This document shows, in pieces, positions 1 through 9,417 of a DNA stretch of 64,000 bases; position 1 is the first letter of the stretch; every line of letters begins with the position of its first letter. A model generated the notes under the pieces. It had not been told where the DNA came from. It was given only the letters and a program-made list of their open reading frames with translations, and ran no database searches. Made by a program: the position numbers and the translations under genes. Origin of the DNA: Paramagnetospirillum marisnigri (GTDB lineage: Bacteria > Pseudomonadota > Alphaproteobacteria > Rhodospirillales > Magnetospirillaceae); NCBI RefSeq assembly GCF_001650715.1, contig NZ_LWQT01000109.1, positions 124,001-188,000 on the forward strand. The letters are read 5' to 3'.

Positions 1-275
1 TGGCGTATTTGCGCGACAACCACTTGGCACCGCCCCATCTGCGCGGCCGCGCCCTGCCCCATCAGGACCGGGTGGACTTCGCCGATATCACCGCCGCCTG
101 GGATGCCCGCAAGGTGCTGGCTTCGCTGCCGCCGCTGCTCAAGGGATATCTGCGCCTCGGTGGCGCCATCGGCGACGGTGCCGTCATCGATCACCAGTTC
201 AACACCACCGACGTGCTGGTGGTGGTCAACGCCGCCGATATCGCCGGACGCTACGTCAAGCGCTTCGCCGTATAG
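1..275 (+). CDS. C-terminal part of a probable OlsB-type ornithine N-acyltransferase (5' end outside window)
   Basis: The reading frame is open from the left edge to a TAG stop at 273-275, so only about the last 90 residues are present. The tail contains the segment PPLLKGYLRLGGAIGDGA followed by an FNTTDVLVVV-like strand. This resembles the C-terminus of the GNAT-fold family that acylates ornithine in ornithine-lipid synthesis (OlsB, sometimes labelled hemolysin-like). The catalytic half is missing, so the substrate is inferred from the tail alone. It points the same way as the histidine kinase that follows, but a 105-bp gap holding a palindrome separates them. Confidence 0.55.
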   Translation, partial: AYLRDNHLAPPHLRGRALPHQDRVDFADITAAWDARKVLASLPPLLKGYLRLGGAIGDGAVIDHQFNTTDVLVVVNAADIAGRYVKRFAV

Positions 276-311
276 CTGAAGCAGACCGTTACCTTTTGAT
301 ACTGTCTCTCG

Positions 312-352
312 GGCCAGTCCGGATATATACTTAGTATCAGTCCGGACTGGCC
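312..352. repeat. Nested palindrome upstream of the histidine kinase gene
   Basis: Twelve-base arms GGCCAGTCCGGA (312-323) and TCCGGACTGGCC (341-352) are exact reverse complements. They enclose a second small palindrome, ATACTTAGTAT. No T-tract follows, so it does not look like a standard intrinsic terminator. It may be an operator for the downstream kinase gene or a rho-type processing hairpin after the upstream gene. Function is inferred only from symmetry and position. Confidence 0.6.
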
Positions 353-380
353 GAGGGAAAGCCATGCGCTGGATGGGAAG

Positions 381-3300
381 ATGCGCATGGCCGAGATGAG
401 TCAGCCGTTTCGACGGTCTTCGGATATCCTGGGGATCGAGCGGTTTTTTGAACTGAGTTCCGACCTTCTCTGTGTCGTGGACGCCCAGGGCTACTTCCAG
501 CGATTGTCCAATTCCTGGAACCAGTTGCTGGGCTTCGAGCTCAAGGAGCTGATTGGCCAGGCCTTCATGGATCTGGTCCATCCCGACGACCGCGCCGCCA
601 CCCTGATCGCCATGGATCGCCAGTTGACCGGGCGGCGCATCATCAATTTCACCAATCGCTATCGCACCCGCTCCGGTGACTATCGTTACCTGTCGTGGCG
701 TTCCACCCCCACCGAGGACGACGGACTGATCTTCGCCGTCGCCCGCGATGTCACCGACGAAGTCAGGCAGCAACGCCGTCTGTCCGATGATCAGGTCCGG
801 CTGCGGGCGATCATGGACACCATTCCCGATCTGGTCTTCATCAAGAATTCCACCTTCCGCTATACCGGCTGCAACAAGCCGTTCGAGGAGTTCATCGGCC
901 ATACCGAGCAGGAACTGATCGGCCGCGACGACTTCCAGATTTTCCCCCCGGACGTGGCCCAGTTCTTCCGCAGCCACGACATCGCCATGTTCCAGTCGGG
1001 CCAGGCACGCCGCAACGAGGAATGGGTGACCTATCCCGATGGGCACCGGGTGCTGCTCGATACCCTGAAGGTTCCGTTCCGCGATTCCCAGGGCGGCTTG
1101 CTTGGCCTGCTCGGCATCAGCCGCGACATCACCGACCAGGCGCAGCTGCGAGGCGAAGTCCAGTTCCTCGGAGCCCTGGTGGAGCGCTGCCGCGACCCCA
1201 TCTACGCCATCAGCCCAAGCCGCGGTTTCATTCTGACCCATGCCAATGATGCGATTTGCGAGTTGCTGGGTCTGGCCAAGCCCGAGGTGATCGGCCAGCC
1301 GGTATCGCGCTTCGACCCAACCATGAGTCCGGAACGGCGAGAGGAGATCTGGGGCGATATCCAGTCCTCCGACACCCCCGTCGTGGTCCATACCGATCTC
1401 TTGCGCTCCGATGGCCAGATGGTGCCGGTGGAAATCTCGGCCAGCCGCGCCAATCATGACGGCGAGGACTTTATCGTCGGCTCCATTCGCGACGTCACCC
1501 TGCGCCGGGAGATCGAACGCAGGCTGCTGGAGCGCGAGGCCTTCTACCGCGCCTCCATCGAGGCAACCTCCGACGGCTTCTGGCTGGTGGCCGCGGATGG
1601 ACGCATCCTGGACGTCAATTCGGCCTATGCCCACCAGTCCGGCTATTCCATCGAGGAATTGCGCACCATGCGCGTCCCCGACCTGGAAGCCATCGAGACC
1701 CCCGGCGAGACCTGGAACCGCATCGAGCTGATCCGCCAGAACAAGAGCTTGACGTTCGAAAGCCAACATCGTCGCAAGGACGGTTCCATCTGGGACGTGG
1801 AGGTCAATACCGTCTATTCCGATATCGAGGGCGGGCGCATGTTCGCCTTCCTGCGCGACCTGCGCCGCCGCCGCCGCGCCGATACGCTGCTGAAGACCCG
1901 CCTGCACTTGTCCGAGGCGGGACGCACCGGCGATGTGGACCGGCTGATGACCGAGGTGTTGGACGCCGCCGAGCGTCTGACCGCCAGCACCATCGGCTTC
2001 TTCCATTTCGTCGATGCCGACCAGCAGACCCTCACCTTGCAGGCCTGGTCCAGCAACACCCTGGCCCATATGTGCTCCGCCGAGGGCAAGGGCCTGCATT
2101 ATCCGATCATGGAGGCAGGGGTCTGGGCCGAGTGCCTGCGCCAGGGCAAGCCATTGATCTACAACGACTACGCCATCCTGCCCAACAAGCGGGGCATGCC
2201 GGCCGGCCATGCCCCGGTCAACCGCATGCTGACGGTCCCCATCGCCGGGGATCAGGGTTTCACGGCGGTGATCGGCGTCGGCAACAAGGCCGAGGACTAC
2301 GACCAGGACGACCTGGATATCACGTCCGAGTTGGCGGTGATCGCCATGGACATCGTCAACTGGGTCCGCTCGGAACAGGCCCAGCGCGACATGGCCCGGG
2401 AACTGGCCCAGACCGCCCGCCACTGGAGTGTCGCCATGGATGGATTCCAGGGTGGCATCGCGGTGATCGACGGCGACCAGCGACTGCTGCGGGCCAACAG
2501 CGCCTTCTTCGCCCTGACCGAAAGCTCCCAGTCCCGGTTGGGCAAGAGACTCCATTGCCTGTGCGAAAGGGATACAAGCAGCCCCGACTGCCCGCTATGC
2601 GAGTTCCTGGCGAAACGGGAAACGGCACAAATGGTGCTGGAATCCGACAGTTGCGGCAATCCGTCCGGACGGCCGCTGGAACTGCGGCTGGTCCCCACCC
2701 GTGACCCGGCCGGGCAAATCGACAGCTTGGTCCTGTCGCTTTACGACCTCAGCCAGTCGCGGGAGCAGGAACGGCAGATCCAGCACACCATCGGTGAATT
2801 GACCAGCAGCAACGCCGAGTTGGAGCGTTTCGCCCAGGTTGCCGCCCATGATCTGCAGGAGCCCACCCGGCGCCAGGTCCTTTTCGCCCAACTGCTGAAA
2901 CGTCGGTTGGGAGACAACCTGGACGAAGAAACCAGCTCCTACCTGGATTTCATCATCCGCGACGCCTTGAAAATGCGCGACATGGTCCGCGACCTGGCGG
3001 CCTATAGCGAAACCTTCCGCTCCGCCGAAATGGTGGAAAGCCTCGACCTGGATGAGATTCTCGATGATGTCCGCTGGTCGCTGGCCTCGGAGCTTTCCGC
3101 CACTGGCGGCGAGATTTCCGGCGGCGGCCTGGGCGTGGTCCGCGGACAGCGGGCCAAACTACACCTGCTGCTGCTGAACCTGTTGTCCAACGCCCTGAAA
3201 TTCCGCCGCCCCGGCATTGCTCCCGCCATCTCCCTCGGCGCCGTATCCGACCACGGCATGGCCCTCTTGGCCCTCAGCGATAACGGCGTCGGCATCCCCG

Positions 3301-3509
3301 CGGAATATCGCGACAATCTGTTCAGTCTGTTCCGCCGCCTGACCCCGACCGACCAGACCGGCGGCACTGGCACCGGCCTGGCGCAGTGCCGTCGCATTGT
3401 CGAGGATCTGGGCGGGCGCATCTGGATCGAGGGCAACCCCCAAGGCGGCACCACGGTGAAATTCACCCTGCCCCGCCCCGCCAGTCCTCCTATCCCGCCT
3501 TCAGCGTGA
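381..3509 (+). CDS. Soluble multi-PAS/GAF sensor histidine kinase
   Basis: This 1042-residue protein has no membrane segment, so it is probably a cytoplasmic sensor. From N to C: four PAS domains (about 15-130, 135-255, 262-378, 385-500), a GAF domain (about 515-670) and a fifth PAS (about 685-800). Then come a HisKA-type helix with AAHDLQEPT (phospho-acceptor His823) and an ATPase domain with NLLSNALKFRR (N box), DNGVGIP (G1) and GGTGTGLAQCRRIVE (G2). PAS5 carries four clustered cysteines (726, 728, 737, 740), which could bind a metal or sense redox. No response regulator adjoins it. The start at 381 is the first in-frame ATG; ATG 387 is an alternative. Its 3' end overlaps the convergent alpha-E gene by 9 bp. 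Confidence 0.9.
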   Translation: MRMAEMSQPFRRSSDILGIERFFELSSDLLCVVDAQGYFQRLSNSWNQLLGFELKELIGQAFMDLVHPDDRAATLIAMDRQLTGRRIINFTNRYRTRSGDYRYLSWRSTPTEDDGLIFAVARDVTDEVRQQRRLSDDQVRLRAIMDTIPDLVFIKNSTFRYTGCNKPFEEFIGHTEQELIGRDDFQIFPPDVAQFFRSHDIAMFQSGQARRNEEWVTYPDGHRVLLDTLKVPFRDSQGGLLGLLGISRDITDQAQLRGEVQFLGALVERCRDPIYAISPSRGFILTHANDAICELLGLAKPEVIGQPVSRFDPTMSPERREEIWGDIQSSDTPVVVHTDLLRSDGQMVPVEISASRANHDGEDFIVGSIRDVTLRREIERRLLEREAFYRASIEATSDGFWLVAADGRILDVNSAYAHQSGYSIEELRTMRVPDLEAIETPGETWNRIELIRQNKSLTFESQHRRKDGSIWDVEVNTVYSDIEGGRMFAFLRDLRRRRRADTLLKTRLHLSEAGRTGDVDRLMTEVLDAAERLTASTIGFFHFVDADQQTLTLQAWSSNTLAHMCSAEGKGLHYPIMEAGVWAECLRQGKPLIYNDYAILPNKRGMPAGHAPVNRMLTVPIAGDQGFTAVIGVGNKAEDYDQDDLDITSELAVIAMDIVNWVRSEQAQRDMARELAQTARHWSVAMDGFQGGIAVIDGDQRLLRANSAFFALTESSQSRLGKRLHCLCERDTSSPDCPLCEFLAKRETAQMVLESDSCGNPSGRPLELRLVPTRDPAGQIDSLVLSLYDLSQSREQERQIQHTIGELTSSNAELERFAQVAAHDLQEPTRRQVLFAQLLKRRLGDNLDEETSSYLDFIIRDALKMRDMVRDLAAYSETFRSAEMVESLDLDEILDDVRWSLASELSATGGEISGGGLGVVRGQRAKLHLLLLNLLSNALKFRRPGIAPAISLGAVSDHGMALLALSDNGVGIPAEYRDNLFSLFRRLTPTDQTGGTGTGLAQCRRIVEDLGGRIWIEGNPQGGTTVKFTLPRPASPPIPPSA

Positions 3510-4448
3510 GGTGCAGAAGGTCTGGTGGATTTCGGCGAAGATCAGGATCAGGTGCTGCTGAATCCAGTCGATGAATTCGTGCAGGCCGTGGTTGATCACG
3601 TCGTCGATGCTGCGTTCGGTCAGCGACGCGCGCAATTCGTCCAGCAGTTCCAGCGCCCTGGCGCCGCCCCGCAGGGAATAGCGGGTCCGCAGCTGGGTCA
3701 GCAGCCAGTCCATCTGACGCACGCACAGAATCACCGAGCGCGGGAACGAATCCGAGAACAGCAGGAAGGCCGCCACCGATCGCGGCGTGATGGAGCCCAG
3801 CAATACCCGGCGCGAGGCCTGATAGCCCGCCGCCGCCTTCAGCAGCGCGTTCCAATGGCTGGTGTCCAGCGCCGAGCCCACATCCTCGGGCCGGGGCAGC
3901 AGGGTGTGATACTTGATGTCCAGCAGCCGGGTGGTCTGATCGGCGCGCTCCAGCGCCTTGCCCAGCATGTAGAAATAATGCGCCTGATCGCGGTAGAAGG
4001 TGCCCTCGGTAATGCCCGCATGCAGCTGGCAGGCCTCCTTGATCTCGGTGCACAGCGCGTTCAGATTGGCCTGGGCCGTCGCATTGTCGCTCAGGGATGA
4101 CATCCAGCTGGTCATGCGGTTGAGCTGACGCCACATCTCGATGGAGATCAGCGGCCGCAAGCTGCGCGCGTTCTCGCGCGCCGAGCGCAGCGACGAGATG
4201 ATCGAGGTCGGATTGTCGCGGTCAAGCACATAGAAATGGGGCACTGTGCGGGCATCGGCCACCCGGTGACGGGCGAAGAAGCGTTCCTCGTCGGCGTTGA
4301 TCTGCACCACCGGCAGCCAGTTGCGCCCGGCCCGGTCGCGGGCGAAGGTCTCGGCCACCCCTAGGATACGGGCCAGATTCTCGATCCGCTCCATGTAGCG
4401 GGCCAGCCAGATGATACTGCCGGCATTGCGGGCGAGAAGTTCGCTCAT
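3501..4448 (-). CDS. Alpha-E (DUF403) protein, amidoligase locus A
   Basis: The 315-residue, largely helical protein starts with LARNAGSIIWLARYMERIENLAR, the N-terminal signature of the alpha-E domain (PF04168). In this family alpha-E proteins are encoded next to circularly permuted ATP-grasp enzymes and transglutaminases. Comparative genomics has proposed that they act together to make or attach peptides; no reaction is proven here. The start codon overlaps the stop of the upstream ATP-grasp gene by 4 bp (ATGA), so the two are translationally coupled. Paralogues in this window lie at 21280-22221 and fused in the C-terminal part of the protein at 9414-11999. Confidence 0.92.
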   Translation of the reverse strand: MSELLARNAGSIIWLARYMERIENLARILGVAETFARDRAGRNWLPVVQINADEERFFARHRVADARTVPHFYVLDRDNPTSIISSLRSARENARSLRPLISIEMWRQLNRMTSWMSSLSDNATAQANLNALCTEIKEACQLHAGITEGTFYRDQAHYFYMLGKALERADQTTRLLDIKYHTLLPRPEDVGSALDTSHWNALLKAAAGYQASRRVLLGSITPRSVAAFLLFSDSFPRSVILCVRQMDWLLTQLRTRYSLRGGARALELLDELRASLTERSIDDVINHGLHEFIDWIQQHLILIFAEIHQTFCTSR

Positions 4449-5917
4449 GATCTTTCCTCCAGCACCCAGGTATCCTTGGAGCCGCCCCCCTGGGACGAAT
4501 TGACCACCAGCGATCCCTCCTTCAGCGCTACCCGGGTCAGGCCGCCCGACAGCACCGAGGTCCGCGCCCCGGTCACCGCGAAGGGGCGCAAATCCACATG
4601 GCGCGGCTGGACTCCCATGTCGGTCAGGGTCGGACTGACAGACAGGCCGATCATGGGCTGGCTGATGTAATTGGCGGGATCAGCCTTCAACTTGGCCCTG
4701 AACTCGTCACGCTCGGACTGGCTCGCCCTTGGCCCGATGATCATGCCGTAACCACCTGATTCTCCAACAGGTTTAACCACAAGCTCATCCAGATTCTCAA
4801 GGGTGTAATCCAGGCCTTCCTTCTCACGGCAGATGAAGGTCTCCACATTGGGCAGGATGGCCTCCTCGCCCAAATAGTATTTCACGATACGCGGCATATA
4901 GGCATAGACCGCCTTGTCGTCGGCGACGCCGGTTCCCGGTGCGTTGGCAATGGCCACATTGCCCTTGCGGTAGGCGTCCATCAGTCCGGGCACCCCCAAC
5001 ATGGAATCGGGGCGGAAGACCTTGGGGTCCAGGAAGGCATCATCGATGCGGCGATAGATGCAATCCACCGGAGCCCGTCCGGCGGTGGTCAGCATGTAGA
5101 CCCGGTCGTTTTCCACCACCAGGTCGCGGCCCTCCACCAGCGGCACCCCCATCTCGCGCGCCAGGAACACATGCTCGAAGAAGGCCGAGTTGAAGATTCC
5201 CGGCGACAACAGCACGATGCGGGGCTCGTCCACGCCCACGGGCGAAATCTCCTCCAGGGCCCGGCGCAGCATCAGGCCGTAATTGTCCACCGGCCGCACC
5301 CCGATGCCTTCCATCAGGTCGGGGAAGGACTGCAGCATCAGATTGCGGTTTTCCACCACATAGGACACGCCCGACGGCGTGCGGGCATTGTCTTCCAGCA
5401 CCCGGAACTCGCCTTGCTGATCCCGGATCAGGTCGATGCCGCAAACATGGGAATAGGCGCCACAGGGAACCTTCAGGTCACGCATGAACTCGTGGTAGTT
5501 GGCGTTGCCCAGGACCAGATCGGCAGGCACCACCTTGTCGGCCAGGATGCGCCGCCCATGATAGAGATCGTCCAGGAACAGGTTGATGGCGGTGACCCGC
5601 TGGATGATGCCGGCTTCCAGGCGCTGCCATTCCGAGGCGGTGATCACCCGGGGCATCACGTCGAACGGCAGGATACGGTCGATGGCGTCCTTGTCCGAAT
5701 AGACGGTGAAGGTGATGCCAAGGTCGAACAGCTCCTTCTCCGCCGCCGCCAGGCGCAGACGCAAGGAATCCTCGTCCAACCCGTCCAGTCGCTGGTAAAG
5801 CGCTGCAAGCTCGGCATGGCCGTCGGGGCGAAAAGAGGTCATCTCACAGAAATACGGACCCCGATCATAGCGCGCCAACAGGCCCTGGATGGGCGGGGCT
5901 CCCTGTTCCTGCTGCAT
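4445..5917 (-). CDS. Circularly permuted ATP-grasp amidoligase-like protein, locus A
   Basis: The protein has 490 residues, normal for the circularly permuted ATP-grasp family (DUF404/DUF407). Visible family motifs are LEDNARTPSGVSY near residue 175, the nucleotide-binding stretch VVKPVGESGGYGM near 382, and VNSSQGGGSKDTW close to the C-terminus. Members are predicted to form amide bonds using ATP. The ATG at 5917 has GGGAGA about eight bases upstream. It is the first gene of a two-gene operon with alpha-E and diverges from the transglutaminase operon at 6088. The paralogue at 22202-23659 keeps the same motifs. A shared 11-mer lies upstream of both genes. Confidence 0.92.
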   Translation of the reverse strand: MQQEQGAPPIQGLLARYDRGPYFCEMTSFRPDGHAELAALYQRLDGLDEDSLRLRLAAAEKELFDLGITFTVYSDKDAIDRILPFDVMPRVITASEWQRLEAGIIQRVTAINLFLDDLYHGRRILADKVVPADLVLGNANYHEFMRDLKVPCGAYSHVCGIDLIRDQQGEFRVLEDNARTPSGVSYVVENRNLMLQSFPDLMEGIGVRPVDNYGLMLRRALEEISPVGVDEPRIVLLSPGIFNSAFFEHVFLAREMGVPLVEGRDLVVENDRVYMLTTAGRAPVDCIYRRIDDAFLDPKVFRPDSMLGVPGLMDAYRKGNVAIANAPGTGVADDKAVYAYMPRIVKYYLGEEAILPNVETFICREKEGLDYTLENLDELVVKPVGESGGYGMIIGPRASQSERDEFRAKLKADPANYISQPMIGLSVSPTLTDMGVQPRHVDLRPFAVTGARTSVLSGGLTRVALKEGSLVVNSSQGGGSKDTWVLEERS

Positions 5918-5969
5918 CGCCTAGTCTCCCTGACGGTATCAAACGTATCGAGGGTAGCACCCGGCAGGG

Positions 5970-5980
5970 ATTTGTTCAAA
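5970..5980. promoter_or_regulatory. ATTTGTTCAAA motif in the divergent amidoligase promoter region
   Basis: The 11-mer ATTTGTTCAAA lies 53 bp upstream of the ATP-grasp start at 5917. The same 11-mer occurs at 23758-23768, upstream of the paralogous ATP-grasp operon. Its core, TTTG-TT-CAAA, is a small palindrome. Read on the minus strand it also contains TTGAAC, followed after 17 bases by TACCCT, a weak sigma-70-like pair. It could be a shared operator or a -35 element. Confidence 0.35.
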
Positions 5981-6087
5981 TTCCAGGCAGCGGTGCAGCC
6001 ATGCCGGAATCCAAGGCTTTTTTGACGGCGGGATGCCTATGCTTGTGCTACCCTTTCAGCCCATTTCGCCCAGGAACCGATGAACCG

Positions 6088-9000
6088 ATGGCCATCAACG
6101 TCAAGCTCAGGCACACCACCCGCTACCGCTACGATCGTCCCGTCACCCTGTCGCCCCAGGTGGTTCGGCTGCGCCCCGCCCCCCATTCGCGCACGCCGGT
6201 CCTGTCCTATTCCCTGGATATCGAGCCCAAGACCCATTTCATCAACTGGCAGCAGGACCCCCAGGGCAATTGGCTGGCGCGGCTGGTGTTTCCGGAAAAG
6301 GTCAATGGGTTCACGGTGGATGTGGACCTTGTGGCCGACATGTCCATCGTCAATCCCTTCGACTTCTTCCTGGAGCCCGAGTCAGAGCATTTCCCCTTTT
6401 CCTACGACAAGGGGCTCGACCACGAGCTGAAGCCGTTCCTGCTGTGCGAGGAAGCCGGGCCGAAGCTGCGGGATTATGTCGCTTCCATCGATATTTCCAA
6501 GCCGACCCAGACCACCAATTTCCTGGTGGCGCTGAACCAGCGCCTGCAATCGGATATCAGCTACACCATCCGCATGGAACCGGGCGTCCAGACGCCGGAG
6601 CAGACCCTGACCCTGCGAAGCGGCTCGTGTCGCGATTCCGCCTGGCTGCTGGTGCAGATCCTGCGCCGCCTGGGCCTCGCCGCCCGTTTCGTTTCGGGCT
6701 ACCTGATCCAGTTGGTTCCCGACGTCAAGGCGCTGGACGGCCCCACCGGGGCCGAGCACGATTTCACCGATCTGCACGCCTGGACCGAGGTCTATCTGCC
6801 CGGCGCCGGCTGGATCGGCCTTGACCCCACCTCGGGCCTGCTGACCGGCGAGGGGCATATCCCCCTGGCGGCCTCGCCCGATCCCACCAGCGCCGCCCCC
6901 ATCACCGGCGCGGTGGAGATGTGCGAAGTCACCTTCGAGCATCACATGGACGTCACCAGGGTCCTGGAAACGCCCCGCGTCACCAAGCCCTATACCGAGG
7001 AGCAATGGCAGGCGGTCCTGTCCCTGGGCGAGGTGGTGGACCAGCATCTGGCCAAGGGCGATGTGCGCCTGACCCAGGGCGGCGAACCCACCTTCGTGTC
7101 CACCGAGGACATGGATGGCGAGGAGTGGAATACCTCCGCCGTCGGCCCCACCAAGCGCACCTATGCCGACACCCTGATCCGCCGCCTGCGCGACCGCTAT
7201 GCTCCCGGCGCCCTGATCGCCTATGGCCAGGGCAAGTGGTATCCCGGCGAAAGCCTGCCACGCTGGGCCTTTTCCCTGATCTGGCGCGAGGATGACGAGG
7301 CGGTCTGGCGCAATCCCGAACTGATCGCCCTGGAAAAGGACGACCACCAGCCGACCCACGAACAGGCCCGCGACTTCTCCATGGCGCTGACCCGGCATCT
7401 GGGGGTGGATTCCGCCTTCGCCCTGCCCGCCTGGGAAGACCCCGCCTATTACCTGCTGCGGGAACAGGCCCTTCCCATCAATGTGGATCCCATCGACAGC
7501 AAGCTGGAAAATCCCGAGGAACGCGCCCGGCTGGCCCAGGTGTTCCGCCGCGGCCTCGGCACGCCCACCGGCTATGTGCTGCCGTTGCAGCCCTGGCAGG
7601 CCAAGGACACCTTCCGCTGGATCACCGGCCCCTGGCCCACCCGCGACGGCAAGCTGATCACCATTCCCGGCGATTCGCCGCTGGGCTTCCGGCTGCCGCT
7701 GGAATCGCTGCCGTGGATTCCGTCCGACGACTATCCCTATCACAATGAACGCGACCCCTTCGAGCCGCGCCCCTATCTGCCGCCGCCCAAGCGCCGCCAG
7801 ACCACCCAGACCGAGCGGGTGCCCGGCTCCGGCGCCGCCAAGGGCGTGGTGACCCAGCAGGTGCCGGTGGACCTGCGCCCGCGCGAGACCGCCAACGGCT
7901 TGGTGTCGGAGAATGTGCGCACCGCGCTGTGCGTCCAACCCCGCGACGGCCGCATCAACGTCTTCCTGCCGCCGGTGGAAACCGCCGAGCAGTATCTGGA
8001 CCTGATCGACGCGGTCGAATGCGCCGCCGCCGAAGTGGGAACCCCGGTGCATGTGGAAGGCTATCCGCCGCCCAACGATCCCCGCCTGAAGATCATCAAG
8101 ATCACGCCCGATCCCGGCGTCATCGAGGTCAACGTCAACCCGGTGGACAACTGGCGCGACCTGGTGGAAACCACCGAGACCCTGTACCAGGAAGCCCACC
8201 AGACCCGCCTGGGCACCGAGAAATTCATGGTCGATGGCCGCCATGTGGGAACCGGCGGCGGCAATCACATGGTGCTGGGCGGCTGGACCCCCGCCGACAG
8301 CCCCTTCCTGCGCCGCCCCGACCTGCTGGGCAGCCTGATCCGCTTCTGGCAGAACCACCCGGCGCTGTCATACCTGTTCTCGGGCCTGTTCATCGGCCCC
8401 ACCAGCCAGCATCCCCGCGTCGACGAGGCCCGCGACGATACCCTGTACGAGTTGGAGATTGCGCTCAGCCAGTTGCCGCCGCCCGGCACCAATGTGGCGC
8501 CCTGGGTGGTGGACCGGGTCTTGCGCAACGTGCTGATCGACGCCTCGGGCAATACCCACCGCACCGAGCTGTGCATCGACAAGCTGTATTCTCCCGATGG
8601 CCCCACCGGACGGCTGGGGCTGGTGGAATTCCGCGCCTTCGAGATGCCGCCCCATCCCCGCATGAGCCTGGTGCAGCAATTGCTGCTGCGCGCCCTGGTG
8701 GCCCGGTTCTGGGAAGACCCCTATACAGAGAAGCTGATCCGCTTCGGGTCGAGCTTGCGCGACCGCTTCATGCTGCCCCACTGGGTCGAGAAGGATTTCG
8801 ACACGGTGCTGGAATGGCTGCGGGCAGGCGGCTACGACTTCGACCGCGCCTGGTTCGCCCCCCATCTGGAATTCCGCTTCCCCATGATCGGCGCCATCAC
8901 CCATCACGGCATCCGCCTGGAACTGCGCAATGCGCTGGAGCCCTGGCATGTCATGGGCGAGGAGCCCGGCGCGGGCGGTACCGTCCGCTATGTGGATTCC

Positions 9001-9417
9001 TCGGTGGAGCGGGTCCAGGTCAAGGTCTCCAACCTGGAAGGCGACCGCTACGTCGTCACCTGCAACGGCCGTCCGGTGCCCCTGGCCCCCACCGGCATCC
9101 GTGGCGAGCTGGTGGCGGGGGTACGCTATCGCGCCTGGGCACCCGCGTCTTGCCTGCATCCCACCATCGGCATCCATACGCCGCTGCTGTTCGATCTGGT
9201 CGACACCTGGACCGGCCAGGCGGTGGCGGGCTGCACCTACCACGTCGCCCATCCCGGTGGGCGCAGCTATGACAGCTTCCCGGTCAACTCCTACGAGGCC
9301 GAGGCCCGCAGGCGGGCCAGATTCTTCCCCTTCGGCCATACCCATGGTCCGATCAGGGTGGACGGGCCGGTGATTCATCCCGATTATCCCAATACCCTGG
9401 ATCTGAGACTGCAGTGA
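6088..9417 (+). CDS. Transglutaminase-like protein with DUF2126 C-terminal region
   Basis: The 1109-residue protein begins with a bacterial transglutaminase N-domain (KLRHTTRYRYDRPVTLSPQ). The papain-like core follows: catalytic Cys181 in LRSGSCRDSAW, then HAWTEVYLPGAGW and DPTSGL supplying the His and Asp. The rest, from about residue 320, matches the large DUF2126 region usually fused to this enzyme type. Such proteins are probably amidases or peptidases paired with ATP-grasp ligases. The ATG at 6088 was chosen over an upstream frame extension because AGGAA sits about 9 bases before it and the domain starts there. The gene overlaps the next by 4 bp. Confidence 0.92.
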   Translation: MAINVKLRHTTRYRYDRPVTLSPQVVRLRPAPHSRTPVLSYSLDIEPKTHFINWQQDPQGNWLARLVFPEKVNGFTVDVDLVADMSIVNPFDFFLEPESEHFPFSYDKGLDHELKPFLLCEEAGPKLRDYVASIDISKPTQTTNFLVALNQRLQSDISYTIRMEPGVQTPEQTLTLRSGSCRDSAWLLVQILRRLGLAARFVSGYLIQLVPDVKALDGPTGAEHDFTDLHAWTEVYLPGAGWIGLDPTSGLLTGEGHIPLAASPDPTSAAPITGAVEMCEVTFEHHMDVTRVLETPRVTKPYTEEQWQAVLSLGEVVDQHLAKGDVRLTQGGEPTFVSTEDMDGEEWNTSAVGPTKRTYADTLIRRLRDRYAPGALIAYGQGKWYPGESLPRWAFSLIWREDDEAVWRNPELIALEKDDHQPTHEQARDFSMALTRHLGVDSAFALPAWEDPAYYLLREQALPINVDPIDSKLENPEERARLAQVFRRGLGTPTGYVLPLQPWQAKDTFRWITGPWPTRDGKLITIPGDSPLGFRLPLESLPWIPSDDYPYHNERDPFEPRPYLPPPKRRQTTQTERVPGSGAAKGVVTQQVPVDLRPRETANGLVSENVRTALCVQPRDGRINVFLPPVETAEQYLDLIDAVECAAAEVGTPVHVEGYPPPNDPRLKIIKITPDPGVIEVNVNPVDNWRDLVETTETLYQEAHQTRLGTEKFMVDGRHVGTGGGNHMVLGGWTPADSPFLRRPDLLGSLIRFWQNHPALSYLFSGLFIGPTSQHPRVDEARDDTLYELEIALSQLPPPGTNVAPWVVDRVLRNVLIDASGNTHRTELCIDKLYSPDGPTGRLGLVEFRAFEMPPHPRMSLVQQLLLRALVARFWEDPYTEKLIRFGSSLRDRFMLPHWVEKDFDTVLEWLRAGGYDFDRAWFAPHLEFRFPMIGAITHHGIRLELRNALEPWHVMGEEPGAGGTVRYVDSSVERVQVKVSNLEGDRYVVTCNGRPVPLAPTGIRGELVAGVRYRAWAPASCLHPTIGIHTPLLFDLVDTWTGQAVAGCTYHVAHPGGRSYDSFPVNSYEAEARRRARFFPFGHTHGPIRVDGPVIHPDYPNTLDLRLQ

